DNA from: Methylobacterium radiodurans
GTDB lineage: Bacteria > Pseudomonadota > Alphaproteobacteria > Rhizobiales > Beijerinckiaceae
Reading direction: 5' to 3'
Assembly: GCF_003173735.1 (NCBI RefSeq)
Contig: NZ_CP029551.1
Coordinates: forward strand, 995,001 to 1,059,000
Length of the DNA stretch: 64,000 bases
Each line of letters opens with the position of its first letter. Within the stretch, counting starts at the first letter, position 1. Positions 38,590-47,451 of this stretch are shown in pieces. The notes beneath the pieces are model-generated. The model had not been told where the DNA came from, did no database searches, and was given only the letters and a program-made list of their open reading frames with translations. The position numbers were made by a program, and so were the translations under genes.

Positions 38590-39903
38590 CTACGGTCCGA
38601 CGACCGTAACGAGGTTCTGCGCCGGGAAATTCTTGACCGAACTCTGGAGCGCGATGAGATCGGTTAGGAGTTGCAGGACCCGGCTCGAGCCGTTGCGGTT
38701 CCCGCTCGGATCCACCGCGACGTTGAAGGTCTGCCCCCTGTGCGTCACCACGTATCCGGCATCCGTCGTACCCAGCTCGAGTCTGAATAGTTCGTAGCCA
38801 GGGTCCGGTTTGGGCCACCCGAAGTAGGTGAGCCGCCTCGGAGTGCCGTCCGCCATACCGAGTTCGAGGCGTGAGATCTTCCCGAGATACTGGAACATGC
38901 CTTGAACGGAGCGTGTGCGGAACCTGACCCTCGTGTCGAGCGTACGGTCGAGTTGGACCTCGCGCCGAGCGCCGCAGACGTCGCCGGGTCTGGGCACGAT
39001 CACGAGATCACGGACGGCGCTTGGAGCGGCAGGACCGGACGGTTCGTACGCGAGAGGGATCGGCTTCAGAAACGGATTCAAGGGAACCGAACGGTAACGG
39101 ACCGGGCCGCCTACCCTCATGTCCGATGACGCCCTCGCGAGATCGAAACAGAGGCGCGAAACGCCGCCACGCTTCGTCAGTTGGAACAGGCCGGTCCTTT
39201 CGTCTTTCTTGAGCGACGGTGCATCTGTCGCCGTCGACGTGACGATCGATCCGAGCAGTTCCCGGGCCGCGGCCGGCTGGAGCGCGGGGCCGATCTTGGT
39301 GTCGGGCCCCGATTCCTCCGCGCTGAGGCCGCCACTCACGAGCTGATCGAGGGCGAAAATGAATCCCGTATGCTGATCGACCGACGAGGCGTCGTTCTTC
39401 AGCAGCATCCTCCGTGAACCGCTCTGGATTTCGATCTCGTCCACTGCCAGGGCCAGGAGCACGACAGGGTCGTAACCCGTGCGGAGGAACGCGGCCAACT
39501 GCGGCACCCCGATCGGTGCGAGCAGCCCGTTGTAGAATTCCTGCGTGTTCAGATTGTTGAGGTTGAACTGGTTGGCGCCTTGGCTGCTCAGGTTCGGGTT
39601 TAGGCCGAGGAACTGTTGCGGAAGCGCGGTGAGAAGGCCGCCTCTCGTGGGCACGCTCGCGGTGGCGGCCAAGCTGCCGGTCACGGAAGACGTGCCTTGC
39701 GCGGTGGAAATGTCGGTGAACTGCAGTGGCTCGGAATAAGTCGCGCGGACGATATTGAGGAGGACGGACTCCGTTTTCACCTCCGCGGCCTGCTCATTGA
39801 AGCCGACGGCGCGCGACGAGAATCGATCGATCGCGATGCAGCCGGTCAGGCTGTTGACGGAGGCCGCAGCGGCCACGGCTGCGAGACCGAACCATCGCCG
39901 CAT
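38590..39903 (-). CDS. Predicted lipoprotein of unknown function
   Basis: A 437-residue protein with a lipoprotein signal peptide: positive RR start, hydrophobic stretch, and lipobox SLTGC with the cysteine at about residue 22. After it, NEQAAEVKTESVLLNIVRA is a conserved-looking segment, followed by Asn/Gln-rich and then mixed alpha/beta sequence. I do not recognise a domain. GAGGAG lies six bases before the start. It is divergent from a small unknown gene across a perfect palindrome, so the two may be co-regulated. Probably anchored to the outer membrane. Confidence 0.75.
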   Translation of the reverse strand: MRRWFGLAAVAAAASVNSLTGCIAIDRFSSRAVGFNEQAAEVKTESVLLNIVRATYSEPLQFTDISTAQGTSSVTGSLAATASVPTRGGLLTALPQQFLGLNPNLSSQGANQFNLNNLNTQEFYNGLLAPIGVPQLAAFLRTGYDPVVLLALAVDEIEIQSGSRRMLLKNDASSVDQHTGFIFALDQLVSGGLSAEESGPDTKIGPALQPAAARELLGSIVTSTATDAPSLKKDERTGLFQLTKRGGVSRLCFDLARASSDMRVGGPVRYRSVPLNPFLKPIPLAYEPSGPAAPSAVRDLVIVPRPGDVCGARREVQLDRTLDTRVRFRTRSVQGMFQYLGKISRLELGMADGTPRRLTYFGWPKPDPGYELFRLELGTTDAGYVVTHRGQTFNVAVDPSGNRNGSSRVLQLLTDLIALQSSVKNFPAQNLVTVVGP

Positions 39904-39949
39904 GATCGGCTCCTCGTTCAGCGATATCGAACACTTTGACGCCGATTCA

Positions 39950-39964
39950 TTGATAAGTTATCAA
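39950..39964. promoter_or_regulatory. Perfect 15-base palindrome in divergent promoter region
   Basis: TTGATAAGTTATCAA is perfectly symmetric around its central G, lies in an AT-rich patch 47 bases upstream of the lipoprotein start and 53 bases upstream of the divergent small gene. Shape and position fit an operator for a dimeric repressor; the regulator is unknown. Confidence 0.45.
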
Positions 39965-40016
39965 TCCGGATCTGATTTGATGTGATACAGCTCCCTCGGA
40001 AATGCAGGAGTCGTTG

Positions 40017-40451
40017 ATGGCGCGTCCGACAGGTAGGCCAGCGCGCGTCACGGAAAGGCGGTTCTCGGCGGCGCGGATGTTCGATGAGATCGAAGGCGGT
40101 CCGCCGCGCATACTGACCGGCGTCGTGACGAGACATGCGGACGACGCGCCGGTCATCCGATTTTGCAAGCCGGTTCCAGGTTCGCAGTGGCTCGACATTC
40201 CAGAGACCGCGGTACTCGATTATCGGCACCTCGGACATGTTCCGCATGAGGGTGTTTCCCTCCCCTTGGTCGAACTCCATCTGCGGCCTCCCGAGAGTCC
40301 GATCGAAATCGCATTCCTGCAGGCTGCGGAAGGCTCGCTCGCCCGGGTTCTCGTTCCGGACGTTCCGCAACCGAGCCCGTCGGGAACGTACTCCAACAGC
40401 AAGGGGCCGTGCATTCCGCTCGGTAACGGCCAGTGGTGGTGTCCCTCCTGA
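40017..40451 (+). CDS. Small protein of unknown function
   Basis: A 144-residue protein not recognised. The start at 40017 has AGGAG six bases upstream; an ATG at 40002 is in frame but lacks a site. Contents: a basic N-terminus, a beta-rich middle, and a Pro/Ser-rich tail that ends in GNGQWWCPS. It is divergent from the lipoprotein gene and followed after 145 bases by an SDR gene. Confidence 0.55.
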   Translation: MARPTGRPARVTERRFSAARMFDEIEGGPPRILTGVVTRHADDAPVIRFCKPVPGSQWLDIPETAVLDYRHLGHVPHEGVSLPLVELHLRPPESPIEIAFLQAAEGSLARVLVPDVPQPSPSGTYSNSKGPCIPLGNGQWWCPS

Positions 40452-40596
40452 GTGCTTCCGTCTTTCGCGTGACGCTCTCGGCAAAATCGGAAGCGGAGAG
40501 CGACGCGAGCGAGTCGTTCGACGCGATTGTTCGAGTGGGTCGTACCCGTGCCGACGCGGTCCCCCGATCGAGAGGACGAAATCCTATGATTTTCCG

Positions 40597-41310
40597 ATGA
40601 GCGCTGCCGTGATCGTCGGCGCCTCGGGCGGGATCGGCCGTGCCCTCGTCGCGGCGATCGCCGCGGGGGACCTGCACGATTCCGTGTTCGCCCTGTCTCG
40701 CTCGTCCGTCTCTCAGCTTCGATCCGTACGCTCGCTTCCCGTAGAGGTGAGGGACGAGGCCTCCATAGCGGAGGCGGCTCGGACGGTGGGAGCTTCCGGA
40801 CCGGTCGGATTGCTCATCGTCGCCAGCGGCATACTCCACGGGCCCGACATCTCACCGGAGAAGGCTGTCCGTAGCCTGGATCCGGCTGCGATGGCGGCAG
40901 TTTTCGCGGTCAACACCATCGGCCCGGCGCTTGTCGCCAAGCACTTCCTTCCGTTGATGCCCCGGCGCGAGCGTTGCGTGTTTGCTGCCCTTTCGGCACG
41001 CGTCGGGTCGATCGGCGACAATCGCCTCGGCGGGTGGTACGCCTACCGAGCCTCGAAGGCGGCGCTCAACCAAGTCCTCCGTACGCTCTCCGTCGAGGCG
41101 GCGCGAACGCATCCGGAGCTGATCGTGGTCGGGCTGCATCCCGGAACCGTGCAAACGGCGTTGTCGCGCCCTTTCCGTCCTCAGGCTGAAGTGCCCGGCG
41201 TGTTCACACCCGAGGAGAGCGCCGCCCACCTGCTGCGTGTCGTGGACGGGCTGACGATCGGGGACACCGGGCGAACGTTCGCGTGGGACGGCCAGCCGAT
41301 TCCAAACTGA
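40597..41310 (+). CDS. SDR-family oxidoreductase, CsgA-like
   Basis: A 237-residue short-chain dehydrogenase/reductase. NAD(P)-binding VIVGASGGIGRALV is near residue 5, the substrate serine lies in FAALSARVGS, and the catalytic Tyr-Lys pair is YAYRASKAALNQ. LIVVGLHPGTVQTALSRPF is typical of the group related to Myxococcus CsgA and many marine reductases. Convergent with bhcR; only 21 bases separate their ends. The substrate is unknown and a link to the Bhc enzymes is unproven. Confidence 0.8.
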   Translation: MSAAVIVGASGGIGRALVAAIAAGDLHDSVFALSRSSVSQLRSVRSLPVEVRDEASIAEAARTVGASGPVGLLIVASGILHGPDISPEKAVRSLDPAAMAAVFAVNTIGPALVAKHFLPLMPRRERCVFAALSARVGSIGDNRLGGWYAYRASKAALNQVLRTLSVEAARTHPELIVVGLHPGTVQTALSRPFRPQAEVPGVFTPEESAAHLLRVVDGLTIGDTGRTFAWDGQPIPN

Positions 41311-41331
41311 CGCCCGGACCGTCCGCTCGGC

Positions 41332-42222
41332 TCAGGTGATGGCAGGGCACGAACCAACGAAGGTCCGACCCCCAGAAGCGTCCGACGCCCCGAGCCGCAT
41401 CGAAATCTCCCGCGCGGCTTCCGACACGAGGCCGCCGATCTCGCGGATCTTCGGATCGGGCATTCTCGACGTCGGCCCGGAAACCGAAATGCCGGCCAAC
41501 GGCTCGCCATGGACGTTGAGAATGGAGGCGGCCACGCAACGCATGCCGGCGGTCCTCTCCTCATCGTCCAGGGCGTAACCACACTGACGGGTTCGAGCGA
41601 CCGCATCCCGCAGCGCCCCGGCATTCGAGAGGGTCTTGTCGGTGAAGACCGTGAAGCTCGCGGATGCGATGAACGCTTCGATCGCGGCATCGTCGTGGGA
41701 ACTCAGGAGCGCCTTCCCGATCCCGGAGGCGTGGAGCGGGGATTTCGTGCCGGGCGGGAAGAATGCCCGGATCGTCTCGTGAGTTTCGACCTGACTGATG
41801 AACAGAACCTCCCCATCGCGTTCTATTCCCAGGTTCGACGTTTCGCCTGTTCGACTCATCAGGTCGCGCATGACGGAGCGGCTACGCTCGACGATGTTGG
41901 TGTTTCGCATGAACGAAGAGCCGAGCCGGAACGTTTCCGGGCCGACGAACCATGTCTGACGCCGGGGGTCGATTTCGACGTAGCGCCGCTCGTCGAGGGT
42001 CGACAACACCCGATGCATCGTCGCCGTCGATTGTCCGAGATGTCCTGCGAGCTCCGTCAACGTCAGACCGTCGTGGGCCGCTAGGGCTTCGAGTACGTCC
42101 AGTGCGCGACTCAGAGCCTGGATGCCGGTGGGTTGACGCACCGCTGCGGTCTTGGGCCGGCCACGCCGGCGGATCTGCTTCTGCATCTCGATCGAGTCGT
42201 CCGCATCCGAGGGCAAAATCAT
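41332..42222 (-). CDS. bhcR: IclR-family regulator BhcR
   Basis: A 296-residue IclR regulator: N-terminal winged HTH (SRALDVLEALAAHDGLTLTE, LGQSTATMHRVLSTL) and a C-terminal effector domain (GSSFMRNTNIVERSR, ASGIGKALLSS, GYALDDEERTAGMRCVAA). It is divergent from bhcBCD, the position of BhcR in beta-hydroxyaspartate cycle clusters, where BhcR binds glyoxylate and controls the operon. The ATG at 42222 is chosen; the frame continues to a TTG at 42246. Confidence 0.85.
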   Translation of the reverse strand: MILPSDADDSIEMQKQIRRRGRPKTAAVRQPTGIQALSRALDVLEALAAHDGLTLTELAGHLGQSTATMHRVLSTLDERRYVEIDPRRQTWFVGPETFRLGSSFMRNTNIVERSRSVMRDLMSRTGETSNLGIERDGEVLFISQVETHETIRAFFPPGTKSPLHASGIGKALLSSHDDAAIEAFIASASFTVFTDKTLSNAGALRDAVARTRQCGYALDDEERTAGMRCVAASILNVHGEPLAGISVSGPTSRMPDPKIREIGGLVSEAAREISMRLGASDASGGRTFVGSCPAIT

Positions 42223-42298
42223 GGATGTAAATCCCGTTCCGCACAATGAAAAAATCTAACCTTCTGTTTGGTATACGTTAAATGTCGTCCTGCAAAAA

Positions 42299-42317
42299 TT
42301 TGAAAATCGATTTCAAA
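42299..42317. promoter_or_regulatory. Candidate BhcR operator
   Basis: TTTGAAA, five bases (ATCGA), then TTTCAAA: a perfect 7-bp inverted repeat in the AT-rich region 77 bases upstream of bhcR. IclR proteins bind palindromes of this size. GGTATAC at 42270-42276 nearby is another small palindromic element. Assignment to BhcR rests on position. Confidence 0.45.
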
Positions 42318-42754
42318 AAAATTTACGCTCTGGTTCGAGCGTGCTAACCGTTCTCGGGAAGGGATGCGAATGCGTGCGGACCGCGAGCCCTACCCGTTGC
42401 CGCGATTGATCGGCTACTCGAAGGCGCAGCGCGCGCCGGCCGGGTACGAGCGCGGCGATCGGCGTTCGTGGTCTCGGGCCTCGTTCCGGCGGTGACGGAG
42501 GAGGCCGATGGCTCGTCGACGCCGGGATCGTGGTCCTCTCATCGACGCAGCCCTCGGGGAGGCCCGATCGCACGGGAAACGTCGTCGCGTAAGATGGCAG
42601 GGGCACGCGCCGCTACCGGCGATCGAAGAGGGGGGACGCTTGCGGAACTCCGCTCCAGTCGTCGTCGCCGTGATCCACGCGGTGGCGATGAGCAGCCGTT
42701 CACGTATTGATCCCGTGCCAAACGGCTGTCGGTTCTTTGAATGGAGGAAGATCC
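42318..42754. other. Long leader without bhcA
   Basis: 437 bases between the operator-like region and bhcB. In known clusters bhcA (aspartate-glyoxylate aminotransferase, about 1.2 kb) starts here. I find no aminotransferase signature in any frame; remaining frames are short and have no similarity I can see. Confidence 0.6.
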
Positions 42755-43702
42755 ATGTACATCCCGAACTTGGACGACATGTCGATCGCGCGTGATCGTA
42801 TCGCGCCTTACATTCATCGAACTCCTATTTTGACCTCGCGTATCCTTGACGAGATTGCCGGCGCCGAATTGTTCTTCAAATGCGAGAATTTCCAGAAGGC
42901 TGGCGCGTTCAAGGCCCGAGGCGCTTCCAACGCCGTGTTCGGGCTCTCCGTCGCTGAGGCCGAAAGGGGCGTGGCGACCCACTCCAGTGGCAATCACGGC
43001 AGCTGCCTTTCGTACGCTGCCAGCCGGAGGGGAGTGCCCTGCACCGTGGTGATGCCACGGACGGCGCCGCAGGCGAAGAAGGACGCCGTCAGGGGCTACG
43101 GGGCGCGGGTGGTCGAGTGCGAGCCCTCCACCACGAGCCGGGAGACCGTCTTCGCCGAGGTGGTGGCCGAGACCGGGGCCGAGTTCGTGCATCCCTACAA
43201 CGATCATCGGGTGATCGCCGGCCAGGCGACCTGCTCGGCCGAGATGATCGAGCAGGTCGAGGGGCTCTCCGCCGTCGTCGCGCCCATCGGCGGCGGTGGC
43301 ATGATCTCCGGCACCTGCCTGACGCTATCGAACCTGGCGCCCGACATCGAGATCTTCGCGGCCGAGCCGGAGCAGGCCGACGACGCCTACAGAAGCTTCA
43401 AGGCCGGGCGCATCATCGCCGACGATGCGCCGAGCACCGTCGCGGACGGCCTCAAGGTGCCGCTGAAGGATCTGACGTGGCACTTCGTCCGCAAACACGT
43501 CACCGACATCCAGACCGCCTCCGAGCAGGAGATCGTCTCGGCGATGCGGCTGATCTGGAAGAACCTCAAGATCGTGATGGAGCCGTCGAGCGCCGTGGCG
43601 CTGGCCACGATCCTGAAACACCCGGACGTGTTCGCCGGCAGGCGCATCGGCGTCATCATCACCGGCGGAAACGTCGATCTCGACAAGCTGCCCTGGAATT
43701 GA
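42755..43702 (+). CDS. bhcB: Beta-hydroxyaspartate dehydratase BhcB
   Basis: A 315-residue fold-type II PLP enzyme. The PLP lysine is in FKCENFQKAGAFKARGA (Lys of FKARG), SSGNHG is the phosphate and substrate loop, and the glycine-rich PIGGGGMISG motif is present. Family: threonine/serine dehydratase-like; in the beta-hydroxyaspartate cycle it converts (2R,3S)-beta-hydroxyaspartate to iminosuccinate. GGAGG lies seven bases before the ATG. Assignment comes from context: bhcR divergent, aldolase and iminosuccinate reductase genes downstream. Codon use changes after about 300 bases, from relaxed to strongly GC-biased. Confidence 0.85.
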   Translation: MYIPNLDDMSIARDRIAPYIHRTPILTSRILDEIAGAELFFKCENFQKAGAFKARGASNAVFGLSVAEAERGVATHSSGNHGSCLSYAASRRGVPCTVVMPRTAPQAKKDAVRGYGARVVECEPSTTSRETVFAEVVAETGAEFVHPYNDHRVIAGQATCSAEMIEQVEGLSAVVAPIGGGGMISGTCLTLSNLAPDIEIFAAEPEQADDAYRSFKAGRIIADDAPSTVADGLKVPLKDLTWHFVRKHVTDIQTASEQEIVSAMRLIWKNLKIVMEPSSAVALATILKHPDVFAGRRIGVIITGGNVDLDKLPWN

Positions 43703-43712
43703 GGAGGTCGCG

Positions 43713-44876
43713 ATGAACGCGAGTGTCAATCTCGATGATCTCGAAGTCGGCTTCGATGTTCCCGCCCTGCCGGGAATGCGCGTGGACGACATCCAGACCC
43801 CGTGCCTGATCCTCGATCTGGACGCCCTGGAGCGCAACATCAGGAAGATGGGCGACTACGCCAGGGCTCACGGCATGCGCCACCGCGCGCACGGCAAGAT
43901 GCACAAGTCCGTCGACGTGCTGAAGCTCCAGATGGAGCTCGGGGGGGCGGTCGGCGTCTGCTGCCAGAAGATCTCCGAGGCCGAGGTCTTCGCGCGGGCC
44001 GGCATCAGGGACATCCTCGTGTCGAACCAGGTCCGCGACCCGGCCAAGATCGATCGCCTCGCGCGGCTTCCCCGATACGGGGCTCGGGTGATCGTCTGCG
44101 TCGACGATCCCGCCAACGTCGCGGACCTGTCGGATGCCGCCCGGCGGCACGGTACGACGATCGCGTGCTTCGTCGAGATCGATTGCGGGGCCGGCCGTTG
44201 CGGGGTCAGGACGACCGAGGCCGTGATCGAGATCGCGCGGGCTGTCGACGGCGCGCCAGGGCTGAGATTCGCCGGGCTGCAGGCCTATCAGGGCGCGATG
44301 CAGCACATCGCCGGGTTCGCGGATCGCAAGGTCAAGCTCGAGGCGGCCATCGCGCAGGTCGGCGAGGCGGTCGACGCCCTGAAGGCGATCGGCCTCACTC
44401 CCGAGCTGGTGTCCGGCGGCGGTACCGGATCGTACTATTTCGAGGCCGGCTCAGGGGTCTACAACGAACTCCAGTGCGGATCCTACGCCTTCATGGATGC
44501 CGATTACGGGCGCATCCACGACAAGGACGGCAGGCGCATCGATCAGGGCGAGTGGGAGAACGCGCTGTTCATCCTGACATCCGTGATGAGCCACGCCAAG
44601 CCGCATCTGGCCATCGTCGATGCCGGTCTCAAGGCCCAGTCGGTCGATAGCGGACTGCCCGTCGTGTTCGGCCGCGACGACGTCACGTACATCAAATGCT
44701 CGGACGAGCACGGCGTCGTCGAAGATCTCGGCGGCGTCCTGAAGATCAACGAGAAGCTCCGCCTCGTCCCCGGCCACTGCGATCCGACCTGCAACGTCCA
44801 CGATTGGTACGTCGGCGTGCGGAACGGAACGGTCGAGACGCTGTGGCCGGTTTCGGCTCGCGGCAAAGCCTACTGA
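43713..44876 (+). CDS. bhcC: Beta-hydroxyaspartate aldolase BhcC
   Basis: A 387-residue PLP-dependent DSD1/D-threonine-aldolase-type protein (alanine-racemase-like barrel). The PLP lysine is in HRAHGKMHKSVDV; FVEIDCGAGRCGV and the metal-binding HCDPTCNVHDWYV at the C-terminus are diagnostic. In the cycle it condenses glycine and glyoxylate to beta-hydroxyaspartate. AGGAGG is 5 bases upstream; the gap to bhcB is 10 bases. Confidence 0.88.
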   Translation: MNASVNLDDLEVGFDVPALPGMRVDDIQTPCLILDLDALERNIRKMGDYARAHGMRHRAHGKMHKSVDVLKLQMELGGAVGVCCQKISEAEVFARAGIRDILVSNQVRDPAKIDRLARLPRYGARVIVCVDDPANVADLSDAARRHGTTIACFVEIDCGAGRCGVRTTEAVIEIARAVDGAPGLRFAGLQAYQGAMQHIAGFADRKVKLEAAIAQVGEAVDALKAIGLTPELVSGGGTGSYYFEAGSGVYNELQCGSYAFMDADYGRIHDKDGRRIDQGEWENALFILTSVMSHAKPHLAIVDAGLKAQSVDSGLPVVFGRDDVTYIKCSDEHGVVEDLGGVLKINEKLRLVPGHCDPTCNVHDWYVGVRNGTVETLWPVSARGKAY

Positions 44877-44923
44877 TCCGCCGGCCGGAACAGGGTTCCC
44901 CGTAGGACGAAAGAGGAAACATC

Positions 44924-45889
44924 ATGATCATCGTTCCGGAGCGGGAGATCGCAGATCTCGTGTCGGCCGCGGATTGCTTTGTCGCGATCGAACGGGTCTT
45001 CGCCTCCATGGCGAGCAAGTCGGCCTATAACTTTCCTGTCGTTAGGGAAGCGATTGGCCACGCCGATGCCCTATATGGTTTCAAGTCGGGGTTCGATCGC
45101 GAGAGTCTGGCGCTCGGCTTGAAGTCGGGCGGCTTCTGGCCGCGCAACGGCGAGCGAGGCCTGACCAACCACCAGTCGACGGTCTTCCTCTTCGATGCCG
45201 ACTCCGGCCGGTGTCGGGCAGTCGTCGGCGGCAACCTCCTGACCGCGTTGCGGACCGCCGCGGCATCCGCCATCTCGATCAAGTATCTGGCTCGGTCCGA
45301 CGCGAAGATTCTCGGCATGATCGGCGCAGGCCATCAATCGACCTTCCAGCTCAAGGCCGCTCTGGACCAGCGCGCGTTCGAGAAGGTGGTCGGATGGAAC
45401 ATCGATCCCGGCGCCTTAGGCCGTCTGGCGGCGGTCGCTGCCGAAAGGGGCATCCCGTTCGAGGCGGTCGACCTCGATCGGCTGGGAGCCGAGGCGGACG
45501 TCATCATCACGATCACGTCGTCGTTCGCGCCGATCCTGAAGGCTTCGCAGGTCCGCCCTGGCACGCATCTGGCGTGCATGGGAACGGATACCAGGGGCAA
45601 GCAAGAGGTCGAGACCGAGCTCGTCGCGGCCGCGACGGTCTTCACCGACGAGATCGCTCAATCGGTGGAGATCGGTGAGGCACAGCACGCTCGCGCGGCC
45701 GGCCTTCTGTCCGCATCGGACATCACCGAGATCGGTTCCGTCATAAACGGGTCACATCCGGGTCGGAGGACCGCCGACGAGGTCACCCTGTTCGACGGGA
45801 CCGGCGTCGGGTTGCAGGATCTGGCCGTCGCGTCGGTAGCGGTGGAGCTCGCGGTCTCCAAGGGTGTCGCGATCGACGTTAATTTCTGA
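44924..45889 (+). CDS. bhcD: Iminosuccinate reductase BhcD
   Basis: A 321-residue protein of the ornithine cyclodeaminase/mu-crystallin family. The NAD(P)-binding region LGMIGAGHQSTFQLKAAL and the conserved GGNLLTALRTAAASAISIKYL segment are intact. In the beta-hydroxyaspartate cycle this enzyme reduces iminosuccinate to L-aspartate. GAGGAA precedes the start, 47 bases after bhcC. Confidence 0.88.
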   Translation: MIIVPEREIADLVSAADCFVAIERVFASMASKSAYNFPVVREAIGHADALYGFKSGFDRESLALGLKSGGFWPRNGERGLTNHQSTVFLFDADSGRCRAVVGGNLLTALRTAAASAISIKYLARSDAKILGMIGAGHQSTFQLKAALDQRAFEKVVGWNIDPGALGRLAAVAAERGIPFEAVDLDRLGAEADVIITITSSFAPILKASQVRPGTHLACMGTDTRGKQEVETELVAAATVFTDEIAQSVEIGEAQHARAAGLLSASDITEIGSVINGSHPGRRTADEVTLFDGTGVGLQDLAVASVAVELAVSKGVAIDVNF

Positions 45890-45894
45890 CATCG

Positions 45895-45909
45895 GGCGAG
45901 GAGCTCGCC
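45895..45909 (+). terminator. Small hairpin after bhcD
   Basis: GGCGAG and CTCGCC flank a 3-base loop six bases after the bhcD stop. Stem of 6 pairs, no U-tract; a weak terminator at best. Confidence 0.3.
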
Positions 45910-45938
45910 ACGGAACGAACCGGATTCAAGGATTTTCG

Positions 45939-46259
45939 ATGATCGCTATCTCCGAGCGTTGGCTGGAGGTGACGCCGAGCGACTTTCTGCGAAAGACGGT
46001 CGCGCGGACGAGCCTCGTGCAGAAGGAATTGATCTGCGGACGGAATGCGCATCTCTTCCTGCTCCGCGTCGTCTTACGCGAACGGTTCGATTTGAAATCC
46101 GGTGGAGGCGGCGAGAGAGATCCGCTGTTCGTTCACGACTATCGGTTCGGGCATTCCAGGATCTTGTGCGAGGCGGATGAGGTCGTCATCGAGCGAGCCG
46201 ATGGCGTCCGCTATCTGGTCGATCGGGCGAAATCGCCTTGGACGGCGCTGACGATGTGA
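45939..46259 (+). CDS. Small protein of unknown function
   Basis: A 106-residue protein, not recognised. AAGGA stands six bases before the ATG at 45939, 49 bases after bhcD on the same strand, so it may be transcribed with bhcBCD. Contents: an aromatic, basic N-terminus (SERWLEVTPSDFLRKTVART), then beta-strand-like sequence with DEVVIERADGVRYLVDRAKS. No membrane helix. Confidence 0.5.
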   Translation: MIAISERWLEVTPSDFLRKTVARTSLVQKELICGRNAHLFLLRVVLRERFDLKSGGGGERDPLFVHDYRFGHSRILCEADEVVIERADGVRYLVDRAKSPWTALTM

Positions 46260-46664
46260 GTCGAGCGACGTTCGGTGGACGTTCGCGTGTCGGAAGCGAC
46301 GATTTCGCCGCCGATCAGAGGCTGCGCGAGGCCGGCCTTGTGGTGCGCTCCGCCCTTGAGACGATGCTCGTCGAAGTCGGGGCGCGTCACCCACTCCGCG
46401 CATCCTGCCGGAGCTGTCACCGAAAAAAGTGAGACGGGCAGCCGTCGAGGCGCAAGTGCGCTCTCGCCCAGGCGAGGACCGTACCGCCGCTTCCCAGCTT
46501 CACATTGATGCAATCCCGCACCCCCGGCGCCGGCTGAACCTTCGGGAACTCGCCCAGAATACGAATGACTCGGGCCGCCTCGGATCGTCAGGAACGACGT
46601 CCAAGCCGCGAACGTGACGGCCGGCGCCACAATCGAGGCGGTTCGTACGACCCTGGCAGCACGA
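46260..46664. other. No clear gene
   Basis: 405 bases without a supported gene. A minus-strand frame ending at 46417 has about 50 codons with gene-like composition but no start codon, possibly a decayed fragment. Confidence 0.5.
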
Positions 46665-46757
46665 TCAAACACGAAAAATCGAAACCAGCGCTAATAGGGC
46701 CGTCACGAATATGGCGAGGTAGAACATAAGGCGTATGGATCGTTCGGGAACGCCCAT
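46665..46757 (-). CDS. Possible 30-residue membrane peptide
   Basis: An ATG at 46757 opens a 30-codon frame: a short charged N-terminus then one hydrophobic helix (LMFYLAIFVTALLALVSIF). The ribosome binding site is weak. The single-helix layout is typical of small membrane proteins, but the evidence is only composition. Confidence 0.3.
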   Translation of the reverse strand: MGVPERSIRLMFYLAIFVTALLALVSIFRV

Positions 46758-46911
46758 CCGACCTGTTCGTGATCGGTTGTGGCCCGGTCGAGAGCCAAAG
46801 TTCATCCTGTAGTTTCTGTCGTTCATCGGAAAAACTCGCAATCTCGGCTTCCCATTCGAGGGAGTTCTACTTTGCGTCGAGCATGCCGGCCGAGCCAATT
46901 GCTCCGGGTGC

Positions 46912-47451
46912 TCACGAAAGCCGGCAGAGCTTGGCGCGGCGATCCTCCTTGTCGTGGAAATCGCTCGCGGCCGCTGGCCAACGCTCCTCGACGAGGATCG
47001 AAAAAATCGCGACCGCGTCGTGAGCCGTTCGGATGGCTTCCCGGACGGATCTGCTCCGAAGCCGACGGGCGACACAGGCCATGGCGCGCAGTAGCGTGGA
47101 TGGCTCGTCGGTGGGTGCGAGCACGAGTGTCACGATCTGGACGAACTCACCGTCCGCCGCGCCGAACGCGATAGGCTCTTTGAGGCGTGCCAGGAACGCC
47201 GCCGGTCTTCGCGGGACGTCCACGCCGACGTGCAGCATCGCGACGCCACGCGCTGGCCCGAACGTCGGCTGCCCTGGCTGATGTGCCAGCGTGGTCAAGA
47301 TGGTTTTGGCTTCCAAGCCGAGATCGCAAGCTGCCGCGCCGACCAAGGCACGCGTGACTTGATGCCGTGCGTTGCCGGGAAGCCTCGAAAGAATCCGCTC
47401 TGGCGATATGAGGCGCGTCAGCGACAGCTCGCGCTTCGGCATCTGGATCAT
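46912..47451 (-). CDS. EIIA-Ntr/PtsN-like PTS protein
   Basis: A 179-residue protein resembling nitrogen-PTS EIIA. The active-site histidine is H74 in ARGVAMLHVGVD, and KEPIAFGAADGEFVQIVTLV followed by LLRAMACVARRLR matches the later EIIA core. The family usually has an IPH motif at the histidine; here it is MLH. It stands alone, without HPr kinase, HPr or an rpoN operon, and would act as a phosphorylation-dependent regulator. Likely a second copy beside a chromosomal ptsN. Confidence 0.65.
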   Translation of the reverse strand: MIQMPKRELSLTRLISPERILSRLPGNARHQVTRALVGAAACDLGLEAKTILTTLAHQPGQPTFGPARGVAMLHVGVDVPRRPAAFLARLKEPIAFGAADGEFVQIVTLVLAPTDEPSTLLRAMACVARRLRSRSVREAIRTAHDAVAIFSILVEERWPAAASDFHDKEDRRAKLCRLS

